NCBI GenBank assembly: GCA_025923975.1 | Contig: JAICEV010000032.1 | Span: forward strand, 1-15,473 | From: Propionibacteriaceae bacterium | GTDB taxonomy: Bacteria > Actinomycetota > Actinomycetes > Propionibacteriales > Propionibacteriaceae | DNA: 15,473 bases | Direction of reading: 5' to 3' | Shown here: in pieces, positions 1 to 5,491 of the stretch | How positions within the stretch are numbered: the first letter of the stretch is position 1 | How the letters are laid out: each line of letters opens with the position of its first letter | Program-made: the position numbers and the translations under genes | The notes under the pieces: generated by a model | The model's database searches: none | What the model saw: only the letters and a program-made list of their open reading frames with translations | Told to the model about the DNA's origin: nothing

Positions 1-1013
1 GAGCCGGTCGACTGGCTGACAGTCAGGGTGTTCGTGCCGCCGTTGTTCCAGATAGCCGCAACGTCGGCCTTGCCGTCGCCATTGAAGTCCCCAGCAACCC
101 ATCTGGCCGCATCAATCCAGCCCCCGTCGCGGTCGCTCCACTGCGTCCACCCGGGGAACCGAGACCCATCGGACAGATACACCGCGGTCGATAGCGCGGC
201 GCCAGGGTGGGCCAGCTGCCCGACGGCGAACCCGTGGGCGTCGAAGTAGGCGATCCGGTTGGGCATCGTCTGCTCGATCGCCCTCGCCGTGGCGTCGTCG
301 AGGCGGTCGCGCCGATAGCGCACCGCGAGGTAGGGCAGGAAGCTCTCGGCCACGTCCTCGCGGGTCGGGTTGTCGCGAGCGTAGGTCGAGATGAAGTTCG
401 GGTCGTCCGCCTGGGCCGTGCGCCACCCGTCCGCGGCCGCATGGTCGTCGTCGAGCGACGTGTGCGCCGCCTCGTGCGCGATCGCCTCCTCGAGGAAGCC
501 ACCGGGACTGTGGTGCATCGGGCCGGCGGCGAGGTACTCCCCAGCCTGGCCGGTGTGGATGAGGATGTTGTGGTTGCGGCCGCCGAACGGCTGCTTGCCG
601 CGATGGATCCACATCGTCTCGACGTCGGCACGCAGGGCGAGCGGCAGCTGGCCGACGACCTTGGCGTACCTGTGGGCTTGCGTCAGCGCGTCGAGCTTGT
701 AGAACTCGGGGTTCACGATCACCTCGATCGGGTCGCTGTCGCTGAAGGACACGTCGATTATGTGCGCGTCGACGGTGATCGTGGCGTTGACGCGGCGGTC
801 GAACATCTTCCGCTCGCGGATACAGCAGTAGTGCGCGCGGGTGAAGGTCGTCGGGTCGGACGCGGTGATGACGTCGGGATCGATGAACACCGTGCCAGAG
901 AACGGGGGGTCGGCCTGGGCGCCCGCCGGAGATGCTGCGCCGAGCGCGGCCGCCGCGATGGCGCCGGCCGCGAGCGAGGAGAAGATCCTCATGCGGCCGA
1001 ATCTACGGGCCAT
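1..1013 (-). CDS. secreted zinc metallopeptidase-like protein with FG-GAP/VCBS repeat (5' part, C-terminus outside the window)
   Basis: Reading the minus strand from ATG at 1013 gives 337 codons open to the window edge. Residues 1-33 look like a signal peptide: an Arg-rich start, an Ala/Leu core and an AQA-type cleavage site. A second in-frame ATG at 992 would give a more usual signal length. The middle holds EEAIAHEAAHTSLDDDH with an HExxH zinc motif at 180-184. His191 or Glu in REDVAES (218-224) is a candidate third ligand. It is not the metzincin HExxHxxGxxH pattern. Residues 308-323 (GDFNGDGKADVAAIWN) are an FG-GAP/VCBS calcium-binding blade with a DxNxDGxxD loop, probably the first of several. 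I infer an exported protease or adhesin-like enzyme; the substrate is unknown. Codons in the FG-GAP part are less GC-rich at third positions than in the peptidase part, which suggests a chimera. There is no strong ribosome site at either start. Confidence 0.8.
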   Translation of the reverse strand, partial: MARRFGRMRIFSSLAAGAIAAAALGAASPAGAQADPPFSGTVFIDPDVITASDPTTFTRAHYCCIRERKMFDRRVNATITVDAHIIDVSFSDSDPIEVIVNPEFYKLDALTQAHRYAKVVGQLPLALRADVETMWIHRGKQPFGGRNHNILIHTGQAGEYLAAGPMHHSPGGFLEEAIAHEAAHTSLDDDHAAADGWRTAQADDPNFISTYARDNPTREDVAESFLPYLAVRYRRDRLDDATARAIEQTMPNRIAYFDAHGFAVGQLAHPGAALSTAVYLSDGSRFPGWTQWSDRDGGWIDAARWVAGDFNGDGKADVAAIWNNGGTNTLTVSQSTG

Positions 1014-1138
1014 ACTCTCAGCGTATCGAATACAGACTCGATTACACCAGACGTTGTTGCGGCACCATGGTCAGCGAAACTGTGGAGTTCGCGGCATTTC
1101 TGCCAGCAATAAATTCATCGAAAATCCAGTCTTGACAC

Positions 1139-1176
1139 GTCCCGCTAACGGAGATGCCGCGGGACTTTTAGCGGAC
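1139..1176. repeat. stem-loop with two alternative pairings
   Basis: GTCCCGC at 1139-1145 pairs perfectly with GCGGGAC at 1159-1165 (13-nt loop), followed on the plus strand by TTTT. That is the form of a short intrinsic terminator. The same left arm, read as GTCC(C)GCTAA at 1139-1148, also pairs with TTAGCGGAC at 1168-1176 with one bulged base, so the two hairpins exclude each other. No gene upstream on the plus strand would need a terminator here, so the role is unclear. Confidence 0.45.
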
Positions 1177-1190
1177 TAATGCGGTAAACA

Positions 1191-1207
1191 GCGGTCATAT
1201 CGACCGC
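1191..1207. repeat. perfect 6-bp inverted repeat
   Basis: GCGGTC at 1191-1196 and GACCGC at 1202-1207 are perfect reverse complements around a 5-nt loop. It lies just after GCGG blocks at 1171, 1181 and 1191 that repeat every 10 bp. It may be a protein-binding site or part of the neighbouring hairpin cluster. Confidence 0.4.
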
Positions 1208-1251
1208 CCCACCGTCAGCCCGGTCCTTTCGACACCACACACCGCAGCCGA

Positions 1252-1486
1252 GTGCTGCGTCTGGCCGCGCTGAAGGCGGAGATCGCGTCATAACCGTGAT
1301 CACGTAGCCGGAACCGAAGTCCAGCGCACGCGCGAGGACCTCAACGCGTTCATCGGCTTCGTACAGCGAGCGCTCCGCGACGCGGGCGTCCCCGAGGATG
1401 AGGTACCCCAGTTCCATGCAGAGGTGACCTCAGGCGACTACGACCATGTCCTCATGACCTGTATGCGGCGGGTTGACGTCCTGTGA
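1252..1486 (+). pseudogene. possible frame-disrupted small gene remnant
   Basis: From 1274 to a TGA at 1484-1486 one plus-strand frame is open with very GC-rich third positions and a protein-like composition (for example EVQRTREDLNAFIGFVQRAL, ending MTCMRRVDVL). It has no plausible start codon: a TGA lies just before it at 1271-1273. A second frame begins at GTG 1252 (VLRLAALKAEIAS) and stops at 1291-1293. Removing one base near 1288 would join the two into a single protein of about 78 residues with a helical, charged character. I infer a decayed or frameshifted gene. I recognise no family. An antisense frame at 1145-1417 is also open, so the coding strand is not certain. Confidence 0.35.
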
Positions 1487-1499
1487 ACATCGAGGCTCA

Positions 1500-1646
1500 T
1501 CACCGATTCGACTCCGCGTCCGGAATCTCCACGTCCGGAATCGGGTCAGGATAAAGCTTCGCCCGCTTGAGGGTGGCGGGATCGATGCCCTTGTCAAAGG
1601 GATCCGCATCTTGTACTAGGAACTGATGGTGTCGTTGTTGCGACAT
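1500..1646 (-). CDS. hypothetical 48-residue protein (doubtful)
   Basis: Minus-strand ATG at 1646 to TGA at 1500-1502, 48 codons. The product starts MSQQRHHQFL and is acidic and proline-rich towards the C-terminus (PDPIPDVEIPDAESNR). It lies 45 bp downstream of the nucS stop on the same strand and could be read from the same transcript. There is no Shine-Dalgarno sequence and I recognise no family. It is listed because it is the only intact frame in this gap. Confidence 0.3.
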   Translation of the reverse strand: MSQQRHHQFLVQDADPFDKGIDPATLKRAKLYPDPIPDVEIPDAESNR

Positions 1647-1691
1647 CTTTGGCTACGGAATCTGGGTAAAACCGTTCGGCGGAATGTCAGG

Positions 1692-2468
1692 CTAAAACAG
1701 TCTGGGAGTCGTCGGATCCATGCCACGAAGGGCGTCGTAGTCCAATGCGACACAGCGGAGTCCTCGGTCCTCGGCTAGCGTACGGGCCTGCGGTTTGATG
1801 GTCTGAGCTGCCAGAATGCCGCCGACTGGTGCCAGCAATGTGTCCCGGTTGAGCAGTTCGACGTATCGAGTCAATTGCTCAACGGCGTCCAGGCCGGCCA
1901 CGCGTTTGACCTCAACCGCCCAGTACTTAGCGGCGGGTTGCCTTGACTTCGCTCCATCAATCTCACCTCGACGTTTGATCTCGACGGCCACATAGGCCCC
2001 TGCAGAGTCCCGGCACAGCAAGTCGACCGGCCCGATTGGCGTCGGATGCTCGCGCCTCACCAGTGAGAGACCGGGCGCCAGCGCCTCCGGATGCTCCGCA
2101 AGGAGCTCTTGCAGATGCGCCTCAACGCCGTCCTTCTGCAGCCCTGGATCGACGCCGAGTTCGTGCGAGGAGTCATGAAGGACTTCCGCCAGCCCGATGT
2201 GGAGCGTGTCGCCGTCGCGCCCGCGGACTTCCCACCGTGCTGACAGCGACTCGCCGCTGAGCCTTGAGTCATGGCCAAGGTCGGGCGGCCCCAGCTCAAC
2301 CAGCGAGCATGGAGGACTCATCCAGTTCAGCGGCTTGTAAGCACGGTCGTCGGCGTGGATGGACACCGAGCCGTCAGACTTGATCAAGATCAGCCGCGTC
2401 GCCATCGGTAGATGGGCTGTCAGCCGCCCTGTGTAGTCGACCTGGCACCGGGCAATCACCAACCGCAC
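1692..2468 (-). CDS. nucS: mismatch-specific endonuclease NucS/EndoMS, with an unusual insertion at the active site
   Basis: NucS cuts both strands at mismatched bases and carries the non-canonical mismatch repair of Actinobacteria that lack MutS/MutL. The N-terminus (MRLVIARCQVDYTGRL, HADDRAYKPLNWMSPP) and the core (GVDPGLQKDGVEAHLQ, RREHPTPIGPVDLLCRD) match the family closely. The PD-(D/E)xK nuclease residues are Asp149, Glu163 and Lys165 (VAVEIKRRGEIDG). The C-terminus ends in RLF, like the clamp-binding tail described for corynebacterial NucS. The protein is 258 residues; from memory relatives are about 225. About 23 residues (173-195) sit between the ExK motif and the following helix VEQLTRYVELLNRD and contain a second, similar strand WAVEVKR (Glu186, Lys188). 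The start is GTG 2468 with no ribosome site but a -10-like box at leaderless spacing. It diverges from the small zinc-binding gene at 2572. Confidence 0.95.
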   Translation of the reverse strand: MRLVIARCQVDYTGRLTAHLPMATRLILIKSDGSVSIHADDRAYKPLNWMSPPCSLVELGPPDLGHDSRLSGESLSARWEVRGRDGDTLHIGLAEVLHDSSHELGVDPGLQKDGVEAHLQELLAEHPEALAPGLSLVRREHPTPIGPVDLLCRDSAGAYVAVEIKRRGEIDGAKSRQPAAKYWAVEVKRVAGLDAVEQLTRYVELLNRDTLLAPVGGILAAQTIKPQARTLAEDRGLRCVALDYDALRGMDPTTPRLF

Positions 2469-2474
2469 TCGGAC

Positions 2475-2480
2475 AAACTA
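2475..2480 (-). promoter_or_regulatory. candidate -10 element for a leaderless nucS transcript
   Basis: On the minus strand TAGTTT (TANNNT) ends 6 nt before the nucS GTG, which would put the transcription start on or very near the first base of the start codon. Leaderless mRNAs of this form are common in Actinobacteria, and the lack of a Shine-Dalgarno sequence fits. No good -35 is visible. Confidence 0.35.
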
Positions 2481-2571
2481 CAGGGCTGATCCGACGAGGA
2501 CCTGTGATTGAATCTCGACGTATGGGCGCGATCCCCAGCTGCCAGGGCCAGCAATCAAAGCGAGTCCGCTG

Positions 2572-2847
2572 ATGATGGCGCGACGGCCGAGTAAACATCT
2601 CAGATCGGCCCGACCGCTGAGTTCGGGACATGCGACGTCGGTGATCAAGAGCGACGGCCGCTGGATCGTCCGCAGCGTGGCGGGTGCAGCAGCGACGAAG
2701 GCCTACCGATGCCCCGGCTGCAACGTCGAGATCCGCCCCGGGACACCGCATGTTGTGACCTGGCCAGACACACCAGGCTTGCTTTCCCAGTCCCCCCTCG
2801 AGGAGCGCCGGCACTGGCACACCAGCTGCTGGCAACGGCGGCCGTGA
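2572..2847 (+). CDS. small conserved actinobacterial putative zinc-binding protein
   Basis: A 91-residue basic protein starting MMARRPSKHLRSARPL; the second ATG at 2575 is an equally good start. The conserved part runs from VRSVAGAAATKAYRCPGC to the C-terminus. Cys47 and Cys50 (CPGC) with His81, His83 and Cys86 (HWHTSCW) form a likely zinc site, and EIRPGTPHVVTWPD is typical of the family. Relatives beside nucS in Actinobacteria are often labelled ATP/GTP-binding protein; I see no true P-loop. Function unknown. Upstream is a weak ribosome site (AGCGAG, 7-nt spacing). The stop overlaps the GTG start of the hydrolase by four bases (GTGA, 2844-2847), so the two are probably translationally coupled. 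Confidence 0.85.
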   Translation: MMARRPSKHLRSARPLSSGHATSVIKSDGRWIVRSVAGAAATKAYRCPGCNVEIRPGTPHVVTWPDTPGLLSQSPLEERRHWHTSCWQRRP

Positions 2848-3650
2848 ACACGAACGCGTCTCAGCACGGACTCTTCAGCACCCAACTTGGAGTCACCGGC
2901 CCGCACGTGGTGTTTCTGCACGGGCTGTTCGGACAGGGAAAAAATTGGTACACAATCGCCAAGGCCTTGAGCGAGTCAGCCCGGGTCACGCTTGTTGATT
3001 TGCCGAATCACGGCGATTCTGTCTGGACAGATCACTTCTCCTATCCCGAGATGGCGCGCCAAGTCCTCGAACTGTTGAAGACGGAGGGCCAGGGAGACCG
3101 GTACGCCGTCGTGGGTCATTCGATGGGCGGCAAGGTGGCGATGACGCTCGCGTTACTCCATCCGGAGCTCGTAGACCGACTCTGCGTCGTCGATGTCTCA
3201 CCGGTGTCTACCGAGGAGATCAGCGACTTCCACACTTTCGTACGAGGCATGCGCGCCATCGACCTGAAGACTTTGACCGATCGTAGGGATGCGGACACCC
3301 GGCTTGCCCCGTACATCAGCGATCCGGCTATCCGCAGCTTCCTGCTGCAGAACCTGCGTCGCGACGATTCCGGTTCCGACGGCTGGCGATGGCGGCTGAA
3401 CCTCGAAATGCTCGGTGATCACCTGGACGAGATGGGCAGCTGGCCCGAGTTGCACACCCAGCCGTACCAAGGTCGCGTGCTCTGGGTGGCCGGTGCTGCT
3501 TCAAGGTACGTCAGGCCGGAATACGCCGCCGCGATGCGCAAGCTTTTTCCACGCGTCCACCTGATCACGATCAAAGACGCTGGCCACTGGGTGCATAGCG
3601 AGCAGCCAGAGGTGTTTCTTGCGATCATGCGCCGGTTCCTACATTTGTAA
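2844..3650 (+). CDS. alpha/beta hydrolase, YbfF/ABHD11-like esterase
   Basis: 268 residues from GTG 2844. This start is chosen because it overlaps the upstream stop as GTGA and because HVVFLHGLFGQGKNW (21-35) begins where the fold should. Motifs in order: oxyanion-hole HG at 26-27, nucleophile elbow VVGHSMGG with Ser93, VVDVSP with Asp117, GAASRYV (217-223), and the catalytic histidine in DAGHWVHSEQPEVF at 248. The VVDVSP and GxxSxYV segments match the YbfF/ABHD11 esterase group better than epoxide hydrolases or haloperoxidases. It is probably a cytoplasmic carboxylesterase or thioesterase; the physiological substrate is unknown. No signal peptide. A small membrane-protein gene follows after 29 bp. 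Confidence 0.88.
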   Translation: MNTNASQHGLFSTQLGVTGPHVVFLHGLFGQGKNWYTIAKALSESARVTLVDLPNHGDSVWTDHFSYPEMARQVLELLKTEGQGDRYAVVGHSMGGKVAMTLALLHPELVDRLCVVDVSPVSTEEISDFHTFVRGMRAIDLKTLTDRRDADTRLAPYISDPAIRSFLLQNLRRDDSGSDGWRWRLNLEMLGDHLDEMGSWPELHTQPYQGRVLWVAGAASRYVRPEYAAAMRKLFPRVHLITIKDAGHWVHSEQPEVFLAIMRRFLHL

Positions 3651-3679
3651 GCAGAGTCGATGGGGAGCGGAGCAGGTCG

Positions 3680-3901
3680 ATGGCAGAGTTCGCACTGATT
3701 GTGCTGACTCTCATCCCGCTCGACGTGCTGCCCCATCTGCCGCCGACTCCGACACCACCGTCAGCTGTCTACCCTCAGCGCAGCCAGGGGTTCGCTGCCT
3801 ACATCGTTGGCGGATTCTTTGGCCTTGGCATCTTGGTACTCGCCATGGTGCTGCTCAACCACCGGCCGAAGCGGATCAATCCTCGCCCACCGGACGACTG
3901 A
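3680..3901 (+). CDS. small single-span membrane protein, unknown function
   Basis: 73 residues from ATG 3680, preceded by a good ribosome site (GGAGC and AGCAGG within the 15 bases before the start). A hydrophobic N-terminus (MAEFALIVLTLIPLDVL) is followed by a proline-rich linker, then one clear transmembrane segment at about 38-59 (FAAYIVGGFFGLGILVLAMV) and a basic, proline-rich tail. It follows the hydrolase by 29 bp on the same strand and converges with the cyclophilin gene 30 bp away. I recognise no family. Confidence 0.6.
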   Translation: MAEFALIVLTLIPLDVLPHLPPTPTPPSAVYPQRSQGFAAYIVGGFFGLGILVLAMVLLNHRPKRINPRPPDD

Positions 3902-3931
3902 GGCTCACCAGCGACGTCACACCACCTCAGG

Positions 3932-4648
3932 TCAGGCCTTCGTCACCGTGAGGATCTCAGATGGGTTGTTCGGACGGCCCGTGCCGTCAGGGTTCGTGCC
4001 GTCCTGACCTTCTTCGGCCATGGATGCCACGACGTCGCGGGATGCCTTGTTCATTGTGCCGAAGATCGTAAAGTTCGGGTTCACATCGAGGCTGGTCGAA
4101 TCGCCCCAGACCAGGAAGAACTGTGAACCGTTCGTGCCGGGTCCGCCGTTTGCCATGGCGACGCTGCCCTCGGTATAGCTCTCGGTACCGTCAGTCTCGT
4201 TGGCAAACTCGTAGCCCGGCCCGCCTCTCCCGGTGCCGGTCGGGTCACCGCACTGCAGGATGAAGATCCCCGAATCCGCCAGCCGATGGCACCGTGTCTT
4301 GTCGAAATAGCCCTGGTCCGCCAAGGAAACGAAGGAGTTCACGGTGCAGGGGGCCTTCGCTCGATCCAGAGTGATCGTCACCTTGCCATTCGTCATGGCG
4401 AGCACGTAACTGACCGTTCCGCTGGTCGGCACATCGGTACTCGGTGGCGGCATGACCGGCCGTGCGGGGTCACCGGACACCGAATACTCGCAGACGTCGC
4501 CGGTTTCGCCAGCCACCCCGCTGACGCTGGGGACGGGCGAGGGTGGGACGGATCTTGCAGGTGGATCAGGTGGAGGGATTTGCCCGCAGCCACTGATCAG
4601 CACTGCAACCCCAACAGTCAGGATTGCGGTTGCGCGGCCGATGCCCAT
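3932..4648 (-). CDS. lipoprotein cyclophilin-type peptidyl-prolyl cis-trans isomerase
   Basis: It catalyses proline cis-trans isomerisation, here probably at the outer face of the membrane. From ATG 4648 the product is 238 residues. A lipoprotein signal MGIGRATAILTVGVAVLISGC has Cys21 in the lipobox; a proline-rich linker and the cyclophilin domain (about 77-238) follow. Active-site residues are present: Arg122 (CHR), Phe129 and Gln132 (FILQCGD), Gln176 (GSQFFL) and Phe193 (PNFTIFG). The frame stays open upstream to ATGs at 4696 and 4738, but a TACAAT box at 4695-4700 and the compact lipoprotein signal favour 4648. The gene is monocistronic and diverges from the adenosyltransferase gene. Confidence 0.92.
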   Translation of the reverse strand: MGIGRATAILTVGVAVLISGCGQIPPPDPPARSVPPSPVPSVSGVAGETGDVCEYSVSGDPARPVMPPPSTDVPTSGTVSYVLAMTNGKVTITLDRAKAPCTVNSFVSLADQGYFDKTRCHRLADSGIFILQCGDPTGTGRGGPGYEFANETDGTESYTEGSVAMANGGPGTNGSQFFLVWGDSTSLDVNPNFTIFGTMNKASRDVVASMAEEGQDGTNPDGTGRPNNPSEILTVTKA

Positions 4649-4694
4649 GTTAGGGCTGCTCGCGCGTGCGTATCGCGCTCGCAGCTGGTTCACC

Positions 4695-4700
4695 ATTGTA
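4695..4700 (-). promoter_or_regulatory. candidate -10 element of the cyclophilin gene
   Basis: On the minus strand TACAAT, one base from the TATAAT consensus, lies 46 bp upstream of the ATG at 4648, leaving a leader of about 40 nt. No recognisable -35 is present. Small palindromes flank it upstream: CTGTG-C-CACAG at 4701-4711 and GCCGC-TTC-GCGGC at 4718-4730. Either could be an operator, but this is weak. Confidence 0.4.
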
Positions 4701-4804
4701 CTGTGCCACAGCCCAAAGCCGCTTCGCGGCAGCGACAAGCCTGCCGTGGCAAGTCCCCACGACCCGCGCCGCGCCGGACCGGTCCCGCTGCGTAGGGTGT
4801 GATC

Positions 4805-5491
4805 ATGGTTCGGCTGACCCGCATCTACACTCGGACAGGCGATGCCGGTCAGACCCAGCTTTCCGATCTGTCGTCGGTCAGCAAGACCGATCCGCGCGTT
4901 GCAGCGTACGGAGATGTCGACGAGGCCAACTCTGCGATCGGGGTTGCTCTGGCGGCCGGAGGCCTACCGGACGATGTCGCCGCGGTGCTCCGGAGCGTTC
5001 AGAACGAGATGTTCGACCTCGGAGCTGATCTTTCAACACCGCTACGGGTGTCTACTTCAACCGATCCGCCACCAGAGCTTCGCATCACGCAGGAGTACGT
5101 CGACAGGCTGGAGGCCTGGTGTGACCAATTCGGCGATCCGCTACCGAACTTGAAGTCATTCATCCTCCCGGGGGGTTCGCCGGCCGCCGCGCAGCTGCAT
5201 CTGGCGCGTACGGTAGTGCGGCGCGCCGAACGCGCAGCCTGGGCTGCCGTCCAATCCTATGGAACTCAAGCCGTTACAGATCCCCAGCTTCCGGGCGGAG
5301 TCAGCACACTGGCGATCACCTACCTGAACCGGCTGTCGGACCTGCTGTTCATCCTCACCCGGGTCATCAACGGAGCCGACGGCGACGTGCTGTGGATACC
5401 CGGGGGTGAGCGAAACCAGGTTTCGGTTCCAGAGAGTTCCAGCATCAACCAAATCCTTAAGCCCCAACCAGGAGGACGCGATGATCAGTGA
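4805..5491 (+). CDS. corrinoid (cob(I)alamin) adenosyltransferase, PduO type
   Basis: It transfers the 5'-deoxyadenosyl group of ATP to cob(I)alamin to make adenosylcobalamin. The 228-residue product shows the family landmarks in order: N-terminal ATP-binding TRIYTRTGDAGQT, AAYGDVDEANSAIG, SVQNEMFDLGADL, SFILPGGSPAAAQLHLAR, RRAER (139-143), YLNRLSDLLF (173-182) and VLWIPGGER. ATG 4805 is chosen over GTG 4799 because AGGG at 4794-4797 lies 7 nt before it and only 1 nt before the GTG. About 25 residues beyond PGGER form an extra tail that reaches into the next gene. In many Actinobacteria this gene lies just past atpC/DUF2550, as here. The start of the next gene overlaps the last 11 bases. Confidence 0.95.
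   Translation: MVRLTRIYTRTGDAGQTQLSDLSSVSKTDPRVAAYGDVDEANSAIGVALAAGGLPDDVAAVLRSVQNEMFDLGADLSTPLRVSTSTDPPPELRITQEYVDRLEAWCDQFGDPLPNLKSFILPGGSPAAAQLHLARTVVRRAERAAWAAVQSYGTQAVTDPQLPGGVSTLAITYLNRLSDLLFILTRVINGADGDVLWIPGGERNQVSVPESSSINQILKPQPGGRDDQ
5470..5476 (+). promoter_or_regulatory. ribosome binding site that fixes the start of the sugar isomerase gene
   Basis: AGGAGGA, a near-perfect anti-SD match, ends 4 nt before ATG 5481 and lies inside the last codons of the adenosyltransferase gene. It rules against the longer frame open from 5406, whose first 25 residues would all overlap the upstream coding sequence. Confidence 0.75.

Larger units (their letters stand above)
1014..1273. other. non-coding stretch upstream of the metallopeptidase
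   Basis: No convincing gene. The first 120 bases are more AT-rich than the surroundings and should hold the promoter of the minus-strand metallopeptidase, but I cannot place a confident -10/-35 pair. The rest holds the stem-loops listed separately and the beginning of the possible gene remnant. Confidence 0.4.

Noticed and set aside
207..1112. Long plus-strand frame of 301 codons
   Set aside because: It is antisense to the metallopeptidase, whose minus frame has a signal peptide, HExxH and an FG-GAP motif. The plus product has no recognisable features.
1145..1417. Minus-strand 90-codon frame
   Set aside because: It overlaps the hairpin cluster and the plus-strand remnant, has no ribosome site and ends in low-quality sequence. 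The plus frame looks more protein-like, though this is not certain.
1014..1691. tRNA or integrase attachment site in the gene-poor gap
   Set aside because: No cloverleaf, no CCA end and no integrase remnant could be found by eye.
2374..2835. Minus-strand 153-codon frame across the nucS promoter region
   Set aside because: It overlaps the conserved nucS start and the conserved zinc-binding protein on the other strand, and its composition is Arg/Ala/Pro-rich noise.
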